A DNA stretch of 64,000 nt from Gentiana macrophylla. Its lineage: Eukaryota > Streptophyta > Magnoliopsida > Gentianales > Gentianaceae. Shown here piece after piece: positions 51,875 to 63,451 of the stretch (its first letter is position 1; each line of letters starts with the position of its first letter). The stretch lies in contig CM047810.1 in NCBI GenBank assembly GCA_026214975.1, positions 41,064,113-41,128,112 on the forward strand, in the 5' to 3' direction. Made by a program: the position numbers and the translations under genes. The notes under the pieces were generated by a model. It saw only the letters and a program-made list of their open reading frames with translations, made no database searches and had not been told where the DNA came from.

Positions 51875-54254
51875 TAAGTTTTTCATTTTTGTGGTGCTTG
51901 GAGTACATAAATAATAAAAATATTCAATGGGATGCCAAGAGTAACTTATAGGGTGCCGGGAGTATTCGTGGTGCCAGAAGCAAAACCGTGGTTCCGATAG
52001 AAGCCCCCTTATTTTATTGTAGCCGACCTTGTTTGTGACACAACAAAATACATATAACAAAGTATCACAACACATTTTTACACCATTGATTTTACGGGGC
52101 CCACAAGAATCAATAAGTCTCAGATTATAATCAACAGTACAAAAGTGTGTTGTGTTATTTTATAGTGACAGTATCAGTACTCGTAATTTAATGGTGGTCT
52201 TGATACACCGTCATAATTGATTTAGTGTGTAATTTTTTTTTACACAATTAGAGGGTCTACAATACATTCACAAAATAGAATACACCATTTCATACGTATG
52301 GCCGAACCACTATAAAATTTTGCGAATTTCAAATGTCCATAAATGATCTTACGCTTTAGTAATTTTTTTGGTTAAACATGTCTAACTTGATCGTCGTTAT
52401 AGAAAAACAGTCACGACACAACAAAATAATTACAGTAATTGACACAATACATGTTTTGCTTACTAGTTATGGTGTGACATATTGATTGATAAACATCATA
52501 TCATTATCAACGACCCACCCGAAACCCGAGCAGTTCTGGATCGACCGGTTCGGCCATAACCTGAGATTTCGTACTTTTTTTCCATCTTGAATCACGAAAC
52601 CTCATGTTATGATAATTGCGCGGAAGCTAAAACGATTACTCGGCTTACTAAAAACACCATTATCAAAACATAAGATTCATAGTATAAACTTAAAATTAAA
52701 ATGTCTACAACATTAACAAACTCAGTATTGTATAAACTTAAAATTAACAACCTTACTTAGGAATAGTTCAACATACATAAACTTAAAATTAAAAAACACT
52801 TAAACAAAGGAACTAAATGTCTACAACATTAACAAACTCATCATTGTATATCACTAGCACCACCCATAGATCATAGATTGTCACATAGTATGTAGAGACA
52901 TCCTGATACCATGAGTAGTCTACTGATACCCTTGGACGAGGTGGCACCACACTTATGGGGTTGACAAACAAAAGTTTTTTCTAGATGTGATTCCCGTTGA
53001 AAAATAAACTTGTTAAATTTATTTGGAGTCTTTTATTTATTTTTAGTAATTATTTCTTTTGTTTTAGTCTTTTATTATGGTTTGATAGACTTTTATTTTT
53101 GTTATTACTTTTATTTATTGTTACTTTGTCCCACATTTCTAAATTAGCAATTGGCCTTGGATTATGTAGTCTATATAAAGACAAATATAGTCATTGTAAC
53201 AATTAGTTCAGACGTTATTGAGTGAAATTTATATTAAACTTTCAAGCTTTTTATGAGTATTCTTACGTAGAATATTCGAAACATGAAATTATCAAGGTCC
53301 TGAGCATACTCCTGTGGCGTTCGTATATCAAGGGTCTTATGTACATGTTATCTAAGAGTTGAGGTCATACCAAGATTTTTAGTTACATGTTAACATAGGG
53401 TTGCGGTGTTCGTTCTATTATTGATACTTTTAATCGGTCCTTCGACAAAATCAGACCTAATTCGTTTACGAATCACATCAGTTATGGGACTTGAACATGA
53501 ACACTAGTAGTTGGAACAATCGGACCAGAAGATACACCGATCCAGGCGATCCTGCTTTTCTATTGGGGTAGTACTTGGGTGGGAAGTCCCTATTGCAGTG
53601 TACTTTTTGACCACACATGTGTCATGCTTCTTCTCTCTTTCTTTATTTCCATTATTTTCTTTTCATTTTCTTTCATTTTCACCCGTTGGTCCTTGCTTGG
53701 CTTTGTACAGAAATTTATTTATTTATTTATTTTTTTGCCCCAATAACATTGAATTCTTTCCATCAACATTACTCGATTTTGCATAAGATGCATCGGTTTA
53801 GTGGTGAGCTAGATTATAATCTGATATGAAAACCAGTGTTCGAACCCCGTTAGGGGCAAAAAAAAAAAATTACTCAATTTTTCTAATTTTTCTTTTTATT
53901 AAGATTCCCTTTTCAATGTTTTGCAAGAAAAATCAATTCAATATAAATTATGGAGCAATGGTTCAAAATGACACAAAATAGACTTAATTAGGAAAATATG
54001 ACATTAAGGAAACTTATAAGGTTATAGAAAATTAGATAAATGAGCTAAAATCTTTAATGAAAAAAAAATTAAAATAAAGACAATTAAAAAAAAATGGCGC
54101 ATGTTTTAATTTTTTAATTTTTTTATTAACATTGGAACTAAATGTTCAGTTTTTTTTTTTTTTTTTTTTTAAATTTTTTATAGGCGACGAAAGACAGTAT
54201 TTGGTATTATTATTATTATTATTATTATTATTAGGCGCTAAAAGTCATTTTTTT
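51875..54254. other. Duplicated flank, copy B
   Basis: It corresponds to 7491-9889. The LTR-like promoter remnant is at 52997-53260. An ATT microsatellite of about 9 units (54205-54232) is longer than in copy A. No gene is supported. Confidence 0.5.
53790..53871 (+). mobile_element. SINE-like tRNA-derived tail, copy B
   Basis: GGTTTAGTGGTGAGC resembles a Pol III A box (D-arm). About 45 bases later, GTTCGAACCCC resembles a B box, and a 12-A run follows. The order and spacing fit a tRNA-derived SINE end. In copy A (9420-9502) the B box is lost. Confidence 0.4.
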
Positions 54255-55440
54255 TAATCGATGTATTGACCATCGCGATACAATAATGGCACCTCGATCG
54301 CATTGTGGCTGCGATTCAAAATGACCACTACGACGCATTGACCATCCCGATACATTGATCACCGCGATGCATTGATCATCCCGATGCATTGACCACCGCG
54401 ACGCACGATGCATTGACCACCGTGATGCATTGACCACCGCGATACAATGACCATCCCGATGCATTGACCACCCCGATGCATTGATCACCGCGATGCAGTG
54501 ACCACCCCGATGCATTGACCATCGCAATGCAGAGACATCACGATGAAGTGACACTGCGATGCAGAGACAGCACGATGAAGTGACACCACGATGCAGAGAC
54601 ACCTCGATGAAGTGACACCGCGATGAAGTGACACGGCATTGCAGAGACACCGCGGTGAAGTGAAACCGCGATGAACACACATCATGATGCAGAGACAGTG
54701 CGATAAAGTGACACCGCGATGCAGAGACACCGTGATGTAGAGACACCGCGATGCAGAGACACCTTGATGCAGAGACACTGCGATGCAATGACCACCCCCA
54801 ATGCATGCAGACACGCGATGCGAGAGACATCGCTGATGGTATAACATTTGATGACGCAGAGAAACCGCGATGTAGAGACATCACGATGGTATAACATTTG
54901 ACGATGCAGAGAAACCGCGATGTAGAGACATCGTGATGTAGAGACACCGTGATGCAATGACCACCCCCAATGCACAGACACCGCGATGCAGAGACATCAC
55001 TTTGGTATAACATTTGACGATGCAAAGACACCGCGGTGAAGTGGCACCGCGATGAAGTGGCACCGTGATGCAAAGATACCGCGATGTAGAGACATCATGA
55101 TGAAGAGACACCGCGATGCAGTGACCACCGTGATGCAGTGACACCCCCGATGCAGAGACGCCGCGATGTAGAGACGTCTCGATGAAGTGATACCGCGATA
55201 CATTGATCACCCCAGATCCATTGAACACCTCAATGCAGTGGCTACCTCCGATGCAGAGACGCCGCGATGACCACCCCCGATGCAGAGACAACGCGATGAA
55301 GTGACCACCCACGATGCAAAGACACCGATGCAGAGACACGGATGCAATGACCACCCCCGATGCAGAGACACCGTGATTAAGTGACACCGCGGACGACTAA
55401 CAACCGCGTTGCGGTGACACGCGATGCATTGACCACTTTA
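54255..55440. repeat. Minisatellite of 16-17 bp units, copy B
   Basis: Counterpart of 9890-11062 with several unit-level gains and losses. A 280-codon minus-strand frame (54231-55073) is open only because the unit lacks minus-strand stops. The longest copy A frames are 184 and 176 codons at different places, which argues against a protein. Confidence 0.95.
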
Positions 55441-55958
55441 ACGAGTCGAGCTCGATCTTGTTATATTTATTATAAATTAAATGAATTCTAAGAAAATAAT
55501 CGACCTCTATGAGCGAGTAGAGCTATATCGAGTACTTAGAGAGTCGAGTTCGATCTTGCATTTTATGGCTTCATCGAGCCCAAACTTTATCAACAATTTA
55601 TCACGGTGCAATGACAATCATGACAATGACAATCATATATCGCGTGACATCAACAATTTATGCGATGACATCGGTAATCAAATATGCAATTTATCGCGAT
55701 GACATCGGTAATCAAATATATGCGTGACATCAACAATTTATGCAGAGACATCAATTCTCAAACGATCGTAAATTTTGGATGTTAAAATACATGAGCATAA
55801 TTATTCAAATCTTTCGAGCTTACGAGCCGAGTAGAGTATATCGAGTTCTTTGCGAGTCGAGTTCGATTTTGCCATTTTATGGCTCGATCGAGCTCTAGCC
55901 AAGTTTTGATCCCAAACTTTTTTAGTCGAGTGTAGCTCGAGCCCTTTGTAGTATCGAC
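55441..55958. repeat. GAGTCGAG direct repeats and degenerate array, copy B
   Basis: Counterpart of 11063-11558, with extra ACAATGACAATCATG-type units at 55600-55730. Confidence 0.65.
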
Positions 55959-56275
55959 TTGACTCGGCTCGATTACACCCTTAATGTGAATGACAATACA
56001 TTTATTTTACAAAGTAGTGGAGCTTCGGTTTTTGAATCGGATAGTGGAGCTTCATCTGTTACAGGCTCTGATTCATCTACTGATTCAAGTGGTAGCTCAT
56101 CAGAGGAGGAGAGGAGAATAATAAGAAGAAGAAACAACAATAAAAAAGAAGAGGCATGGGAAATACAGTTCAACATAAGAATCTGATTCGGATTCAGACT
56201 CATATTTAGATTCTGAATTTGATTCGGAGGATCAAGAACCAAGGCAAGAGGCATACAAGAAGCATAAACTTGTTG
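55959..56275 (+). pseudogene. Decayed Ser/Asp/Glu-rich coding remnant, copy B
   Basis: The frame is longer than in copy A: FESDSGASSVTGSDSSTDSS then GSSSEEERRIIRRRNN, then KKEEAWEIQF and a stop. An overlapping frame adds LDSEFDSEDQEPRQEAYKKH. This copy is probably closer to the ancestral reading. The family is unknown. Confidence 0.35.
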
Positions 56276-57784
56276 GGGGACTTTTGCTATGTTTGAACAA
56301 TGTGATTGTACTATTTAGTTTTATCTTTTGCAATTTTCAACTCCATGTCTTTTTTTGGTCTGTGAAACTCCAATTTACACGTTATTACACTTTGTAGGTG
56401 TGATGGCTATAAGAAACTTTCATGATGAATCATGAATTCTATATAAAAAAATAAAAATAAAAAGTGAAATGCTATATACAATGACCATTGAATCAACTAA
56501 TCAACTTTCCAATCAACTCAACTGTAAGAACAACAAGTCCATAACACAATTGCATACGCACACAAGTCAGAACTTAGAAAAGCATAAGCTCAGGTTCAGA
56601 GATGCAATTACAAATTATTTCAAGTTCACAAACACAGACAGAGCAAGGCACTAACAGGATTATCAACAAAAAAAAGATAACCCTATGAAACCATAAGCAT
56701 AAAAATGCACGCATTACCACGAATTGATTATTGTGGTTGCAAAAATCAATGCCGGGCACACAAGACCTTCAATCACATATGAACTAAGTCGCAAGATTCT
56801 GAACAACAGAAATGAACCATATCTCATTGCCGTGAGTTGAGTCGATCCACAAAGCTCAAAAATTGAGGGTACCAATATAATATCTCGCTTCCAAAGATAA
56901 ATCGCAAAAGTCAATGGAAATAGAGCCCAATATTCTCGGATTTCTCCTCTTGTTGCAACGCGGATGACACTCCCTCGACTCGAGTATGAGGGAGAAAACG
57001 AAAACAAGGGTATGAGATAAAATGGACCATTACCAAAGGAAAACTTATTTGACTGCAAAAAAAAAAAGAACATTTCGCATTGACATCAATGTCACTGTAT
57101 CAATTTTATTCCAAATCATACTTAAACCCACCATCAAATTCATGTCACTGCACCAATTTTCTTCCAAATCAAACTCATACACACCTTCGACTCCATCTCA
57201 AACCCACCAATCAATGTCTCTTCCTAAGATGCCTTCTCATAAGACTATCACAAACTCACTCAACGACCAAAAAAAATCTTCTCATAATAACATGGACATG
57301 ATAAAGAAATTTCATGGCCTTCTCATGAGTAAAATTCATTTTGCTGATAAATGGTTTGCTGTCAAGAAATTCAATACATTTTTCAATGGTTTTCGAGCTA
57401 AAGGCTCGATTTACTTATCGATCCGAGTTTCACTTGGATCAACCATTGAAATTCAATATCCATTGAAATTGCTTCATCCCAGCAGCATACCACATTCAAC
57501 CCAAACTAAAAACAATTCTAACAACATCAACACCACTTAATCACCAATGGCAATTCATGTCACTAACTGAAACAGCTCAAATTGACATATGAAACCAAAA
57601 TCGTCGTGAGGCACAAAGCAATAAAAAGCAACTAATCAACTACATTTTCAGGTGCTATTACCTGAAAGATCCAGTTGTTCATAATAATCACAGTGACATT
57701 GAAACCCCACCATTGAAGAATGGTTAACATGGATTGGACCGTGGTCCAATCGCACAATTCTGTCTCGTCCGTTTCTGAAACGAA
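56276..57784. other. Duplicated flank, copy B, no confirmed gene
   Basis: It corresponds to 11881-13384. Small frames (such as 57022-57540) are not matched in length by copy A because of indels. Confidence 0.5.
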
Positions 57785-57789
57785 GTAGC
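57785..57789. repeat. Target-site duplication (left) of tRNA-Asp element
   Basis: GTAGC, identical to 63447-63451. Only one GTAGC is present at the matching site in copy A (about 13385-13389). Confidence 0.93.
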
Positions 57790-58611
57790 TGTTGAGAGGA
57801 TTTTGCATCATTTAAAACAAAAGAAAATTTATAAACCCTAACTTAGATGCAAAACTAACTCCTAACCGGCCAAACACCGGGTAGTTGATAGTATAGCGAG
57901 ATAAGTAAAGTGGTCGATCCACGAGGAATTGGGACGTTGAATCTAATTTCATTAACTCTTTCAATTGTTACTACTAGTTATTACTAAAACTAAAACAGAC
58001 AAGTAAACTGGACAGAGGACTATCAATCCAAAGCCAGGAAACAATAATTGCGAACCAAAATAAATAAAACTACAACTATTTAAAAACAAGAAACTAACGA
58101 ACCCATGATAACGACTAAAGCAATATAACATAGAACAAACATGATCCACCATCCCAAGAACCCTTAATTCTTCCCTAGATTATCTTATGATGATTTAATT
58201 CAAGTTGTGGTTCACCTCTCTTAAGTAATCTTCTATCTCTCGATTTTAAAGATTAAAACATCATAAAACGAGGTGCAAGATCTCTCAATCTAACAACCTG
58301 TAGATTCAACCTATCAACTTTCGTTATGTCAAGGTCAAAAATCTCATCTTTCCTATGGCGATCTAAGGTTTACACCGACTTTCGTCATACGGTAAACATC
58401 AATAACAATACAACTTTCAAGTTATCGATTGCATAACACATAATCAAAGGAAAGAAAACAACTTTAAAATTAAACTCACAAGATCATCCATGGACAAGAA
58501 ATAAGTCTGTGAAAAGTATTACATGATCGCTCCAAGTTCAAAGCTTGAGAGATCATCATGGTGATCGAACAAGATAAGGAAAACAAAAGAAGTAAAACCT
58601 AATCTAACCCG

Positions 58612-58640
58612 GATCACCCAAGCACAAGGCTTGGGTGATC
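58612..58640. repeat. Perfect 12-bp stem, 5-nt loop hairpin in LTR
   Basis: GATCACCCAAGC - ACAAG - GCTTGGGTGATC, unchanged in the other LTR (62742-62770). It falls in the transcribed part of the LTR, about 100 nt after the TATA box on the minus strand. Confidence 0.9.
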
Positions 58641-58737
58641 GGCCTTGGAAGCCAAGAAGGAGCGGCTGCTCTGTGTTTTTGGTGTGTGGAAGAAAATCTG
58701 ATCTATAATAATATTTTGAATGAATTGGGAGCTGCTG

Positions 58738-58745
58738 TATTTATA
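58738..58745 (-). promoter_or_regulatory. TATA box in LTR of tRNA-Asp element
   Basis: TATAAATA on the minus strand. The other LTR has TATAAATC at 62865-62872. Confidence 0.6.
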
Positions 58746-59322
58746 GGCAAGCAGATGCGCATGATGATTCAACGCTGGTTTCATCTGTGGGGCGCTTGAG
58801 TTTGATTGCTTGAACGCATGATTCCATCTTTATTCGAGCTCTCGGCATTGAATTCGCTCTTTCCTCCGAACGCTTGGTTCCCTTATAAACGCCGATTCTA
58901 TCTTCAAACGCCGATTCGGCTTTTGAACCGGGATTCCACTGCTCGAGCTTGTTCGATGATTCTTATCCAATATCTCTAACAACCCATCCTTATCCATTGT
59001 AACAAACCTTATCTCTTGGATATTCTAGATGATTCATGACTTGTCCTCCTTGATCTTATCCTTTTGCCACTTGTCAATTCCAAACTTCAACACTTGTAGG
59101 CTCCTAATTAATCAATGAATAATACCAAAATGTAATATAATTCCAAATTAATAATAAATCATCAATTATGCACATAATTCGCTACGTTTTGGAATTAACT
59201 CATTAAAAATATCATTTGCTCAATATTTAAATATAAGGCTCGATTTCTATGAAAATAATACGAATATGGGGGAATTTTATATAAAATAAATCGTTATAAA
59301 TCATACAATTTGACCCTTAACA

Positions 59323-59339
59323 ACTCCCCCATACTTAGC
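59323..59339 (-). other. Polypurine tract of tRNA-Asp element
   Basis: On the minus strand TATGGGGGAGT directly precedes the LTR start TGTTAAGGG. Confidence 0.75.
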
Positions 59340-61898
59340 TTTTTGTTCGTCCCGAACAAAACAAAACAAAAACATACTATCAAGAATCCACATAACGACG
59401 ACACTAGATGTAGTCGTGCTCACGACAAGCTAGTATTCAAAGCAAATCGAAGTCACTCGGTGATTTGTGTGTGAGAACCTACTAAACTTCCACCGATCCT
59501 CTCTTGATGTATTAAATCAAGCACTAATGATCATCCGGTTAAATAAACGAAAGTTTCATTCTGCTCTGACAAAGACTTACCCTACAAAAATTACTTGTCA
59601 AGAATAAAGTAACTAACTCACATTTAAATTCTTTTACTTGGTGTCAAGAAAATACTTTTCAGGTCTCTACCGGGTTTAGATCAACTCGACTCGAGTTCTA
59701 AAAACACAAACTTCTCGCGCCTCAAAAGTATAACACTCTCCCTACTTTAGAGGCGGTCACCTGAGATCACTCAAACCCGATCTTGTCCAAGGTAAACCAC
59801 ACTCCCCCAATTAGGCAGATTCAAATGGACTCGAGGTGAAATTTATCATATATATATATAAGATATTATATTCTTGCCCAAATTCTTTGGAAACTCTTGA
59901 TCGTATCTTTCTAACACATTCAAGACTTTTAAGGTTCTCAAGAACACTAAGGTAATCGAGATTCTAACTGTGAGTATAGTACTAATTCTTAACTTTCATC
60001 AATGCTAAATAAGTGTTATCTCAGATCGAGAATTGGCTATCCTTTAACTAACGGAGACTATTTTATATTTGGTTCTTCATCTAATAGGTTCGTGAAATGA
60101 AATTCAAGTGAGTGTCGATCTACTAAATCTATTCTTAGAACATGACACGACTCATCGAAAACAACTAAAGGTGCCAGATTATAAAACTAGCATGCAAGTG
60201 AAATGACATTACTCGAGGACAAAAACAAAAATTTTGAAAAAATTAGCATTTTTCATAGAAATATGACTAATATGGCAAAAGAGTGTAGATACTAATCCTT
60301 CCCCACACTTAGATTGCAACTTGTCCTCAAGTTGTGCGTAAATAAAAGTTTAGGAACTTAGTGATTGTATTTCCAAGTGGCAGTCCGGAAAGAACCCTCG
60401 AAGAACCAAAATTGCTTGACTATCTTGGAAATGTGGAGCATCACAGATCCAAGTAAGCTTGAATAGATCAAGAGACTTGTGGAGCATCACAGAATACCGA
60501 CATCGACGTGAAAGCGCACAACAACTATCAAAAGTGTCCCGCATACTTGATCATTGCAAAAAGAGTCTACGGGAAAAGAATTATACATTGAAAACACAAG
60601 GAGAATAAATCATGAGATGTTTGATTAAGCTCGAGATAAGGATGGAACATATACATGGACATTGCAAAATAGTAGGCTAGGTGCAACTACATTACAATGC
60701 AAACTACATGATATGTAATCCTAATAAAAGAAAACGCAAACAAAGCTCAGCCGGCGAAAGTTGTGAAGACAACCCTACAAAGTGACTACGGCCCTTAAAG
60801 AAAAGAAAACAATGCATACTAGATGACATGCAACTAAATTAGATGCACAAATAAAAGAAAATAAAAGGAAGAAAACTAGCCCCTTATTTTGCAACATGAC
60901 ATGTATAAAATAAACGTCTACCAAATAATGACAAAGTTACGATAAACGACGGTCTTTTGTCCATTACAATGCAAGGTACGCTGCGTCTTAAGACTCATCA
61001 AAAGTGATAGCATTATGGAAAACCAACATTAGCTATACTAAATAGATATAACTCATATGGCCTGGACGTAGCATACGAAACCGGCGAAGAGCTACCCATA
61101 TGAGTTACAAAATAACAAGAAAGCACATAAGTCTCAAAGCTTAAAAGATTCATCACACGGTATGTAGCATACGAAACCGACATTAGCTACTAAATAACAA
61201 TAAGACCGCGATTATAGCTTACGAGAACCGGATATCCACTATAACTTGCATAGATGAATCAAGTATATTGAAGTAAATCAATTATTTAACATGGATTCGT
61301 AGATGGAAAGATATACATGCAAATTCAGGACATCTACGTAAAAATAAAAAGCCACAGAAGCTAGTATAAAAGTATCCATGTCAAACAAAGGCATTAAAAA
61401 TCAAATCGAAAAAGTTTGGAACTGGACTCGGGGTTGGACGCCCGTCCAACTATTTGAACGTATCGTTCCATCTTCAAGACGGGCGTTCAAACTGAAAATT
61501 TCACACCGAACGGCGTTTTAACTCAACCAGGCGTTCCACCGCATATTATAAACTTGGACGGGCGTTCGGATGCCTTGAACGCTCGTCCATTTCCAAAATA
61601 CAGAGATAGGCGGAAAAAATAAAGAACCCAAAACTAATCATAAACTCAACACACATATAGCTGAGACAACAACCACAGATAAATTTTTTAGCACAGGGGT
61701 CAGATTAGAAAACACCTAAACACATAATTCACGTTGAACAAATTGAGTAAAAAAACTTTTTGCACATTCTTAACCAAACGGTCATCGAAACACGGCAAAA
61801 ATAAAAACTCTCAATTCAATTAACGCTACTTTTATTGAAAGAAAGAAAACGTGACAAAATCGAGAAATTAACTCAAGTAGATTCAACAAAACACCAAC
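59340..61898 (-). other. Non-coding interior of tRNA-Asp element
   Basis: There is no gag or pol. The region near 61430-61600 (just downstream of the primer site in element orientation) carries repeated GGCGTTC/GAACGCC motifs and one copy of the AACG-TTCCATCTT motif seen in the LTR. The rest is AT-rich. Confidence 0.7.
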
Positions 61899-61916
61899 TC
61901 CCCGGCAACGGCGCCA
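61899..61916 (-). other. Primer binding site (tRNA-Asp)
   Basis: On the minus strand it reads TGGCGCCGTTGCCGGGGA, complementary to the 3' end of plant tRNA-Asp including the CCA. This priming is typical of Athila/Tat-type gypsy elements and their non-autonomous derivatives. Confidence 0.92.
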
Positions 61917-61920
61917 CTTT

Positions 61921-63446
61921 TGTTGAGAGGATTTTGCATCATTTAAAACAAAAGAAAATTTATAAACCCTAACTTAGATGCAAAACTAACTCCTAACCGG
62001 CCAAACACCGGGTAGTTGATAGTATAGCGAGATAAGTAAGGGGTCGATCCACAGGGAATTGGGACGTTGAATCTAATTTCATTAACTCTTTCAATTGTTA
62101 CTACTAGTTATTACTAAAACTAAAACAGACAAGTAAACTGGACAGAGGACTATCAATCCAAAGCCAGAAACAATAATTGCGAACCAAAATAAATAAAACT
62201 ACAACTATTTAAAAACAGTAAAACTAACGAACCCATGATAACGACTAAAGCAATATAACATAGAACAAACATGATCCACCATCCCGCAACCCTTAATTCT
62301 TCCCTAGATTATCTTATGATGATTTAATTCAAGTTGTGGTTCACCTCTCTTAAGTAATCTTCTATCTCTCGATTTTAAAGATTAAAACATCATAAAAGCG
62401 AGGTGCAAGATCTCTCAATCTAACAACCTGTAGATTCAACCTATCAACTTTCGTTATGTCAAGGTCAAAAATCTCATCTTTCCTATGGCGATCTAAGGTT
62501 TACACCGACTTTCGCCATACGGTAAACATCAATAGCAATACAACTTTTCGTTATCGATTGCATAACACATAATCAAAGGAAAGAAAACAACTTTAAAATT
62601 AAACTCACAAGATCATCCATGGACAAGAAAAATAAGTCTTTGAAAAGTATTACATGATCGCTCCAAGTTCAAAGCTTGAGAGATCATCATGGTGATCGAA
62701 CAAGATAAGGAAAACAAAAGAAGTAAAACCTAATCTAACCGGATCACCCAAGCACAAGGCTTGGGTGATCGGCTCGAAACCAAGAAGGAGCGGCTGCTCT
62801 GTGTTTTTGTGTGTGGAAGAAAATCGATCTATAATAATATTTTGAATGAATTGGGAGTCTGCCAGATTTATAGGCAAGCTGATGCGCATACGATTCAACG
62901 CCGGTTTCATCTGTGGGACGCTTGATTTGATTGCTTGGAACGCCCGATTCCATGTCGTTCGAGCTCAAGCATTGAATTTCGCTCCTCCTGAACGCTGGTT
63001 CCTCTTATAAACGCCGATTTATCTTCAAAACGCCGATTACGGCTTTTGAACTCGATTCCCACTGTTCTCGAGCTTGTTCGATGATTCTTATCCAATATCT
63101 CTAACAACCCATCCTTATCCATCATAACAAACCTTATCTCTTGGATATTCTAGATGATTCATGACTTGTCCTCCTTGATCTTATCCTTTTGCCACTTGTC
63201 AATTCCAAACTTCAACACTTGTAGGCTCCTAATTAATCAATGAATAATACCAAAATGTAATATAATTCCAAATTAATAATAAATCATCAATTATGCACAT
63301 AATTCGCTACGTTTTGGAATTAACTCATTAAAAATATCATTTGCTCAATATTTAAATATAAGGCTCGATTTCTATGAAAATAATACTTAATATGGGGAAT
63401 TTTATATAAAATAAATCGTTATAAATCATACAATTTGACCTTAACG
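61921..63446 (-). repeat. 5' LTR of the tRNA-Asp element
   Basis: Partner of 57790-59322. The outer end reads TTAACG rather than TTAACA, a change of the terminal base. Many LTR-LTR differences are clustered around CTG/CAG positions. Confidence 0.93.
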
Positions 63447-63451
63447 GTAGC
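63447..63451. repeat. Target-site duplication (right) of tRNA-Asp element
   Basis: GTAGC, matching 57785-57789. Confidence 0.93.

Larger units (their letters stand above)
57790..59322 (-). repeat. 3' LTR of the tRNA-Asp element
   Basis: Plus strand TGTTGAGAGG to CCCTTAACA. A minus-strand TATAAATA lies at 58738-58745. A perfect 12-bp inverted repeat (58612-58623 / 58629-58640) lies downstream of it in the transcribed direction. AACGC-TGATTC motifs lie on the upstream side of the TATA box (58770-58960). Confidence 0.93.
57790..63446 (-). mobile_element. Non-autonomous LTR retrotransposon, tRNA-Asp primed, copy B only
   Basis: 5657 bp. LTRs are 57790-59322 and 61921-63446. The primer site (61899-61916) matches the 3' end of plant tRNA-Asp over 18 bases, so the element lies on the minus strand. 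The 2.6 kb interior has no open frame above about 64 codons: no gag or pol. A phrase that reads TTGAGGACAAG...AAGTGTGGGG on the minus strand (60299-60335) is typical of the 3' regions of Athila/Tat-type gypsy elements. It therefore probably depends on gypsy proteins supplied by another copy. GTAGC flanks both sides. Confidence 0.92.

Noticed and set aside
54231..55387. Frames of 168 and 280 codons rich in Leu, His, Arg, Ser and Cys
   Set aside because: They come from a stop-free minisatellite unit. Frames and lengths are not conserved between copies A and B.
62650..63125. Minus-strand frames of 72-86 codons in the 5' LTR of the tRNA-Asp element
   Set aside because: The matching part of the other LTR (58520-59010) does not keep these frames. 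LTR position and lack of domains argue against a gene.
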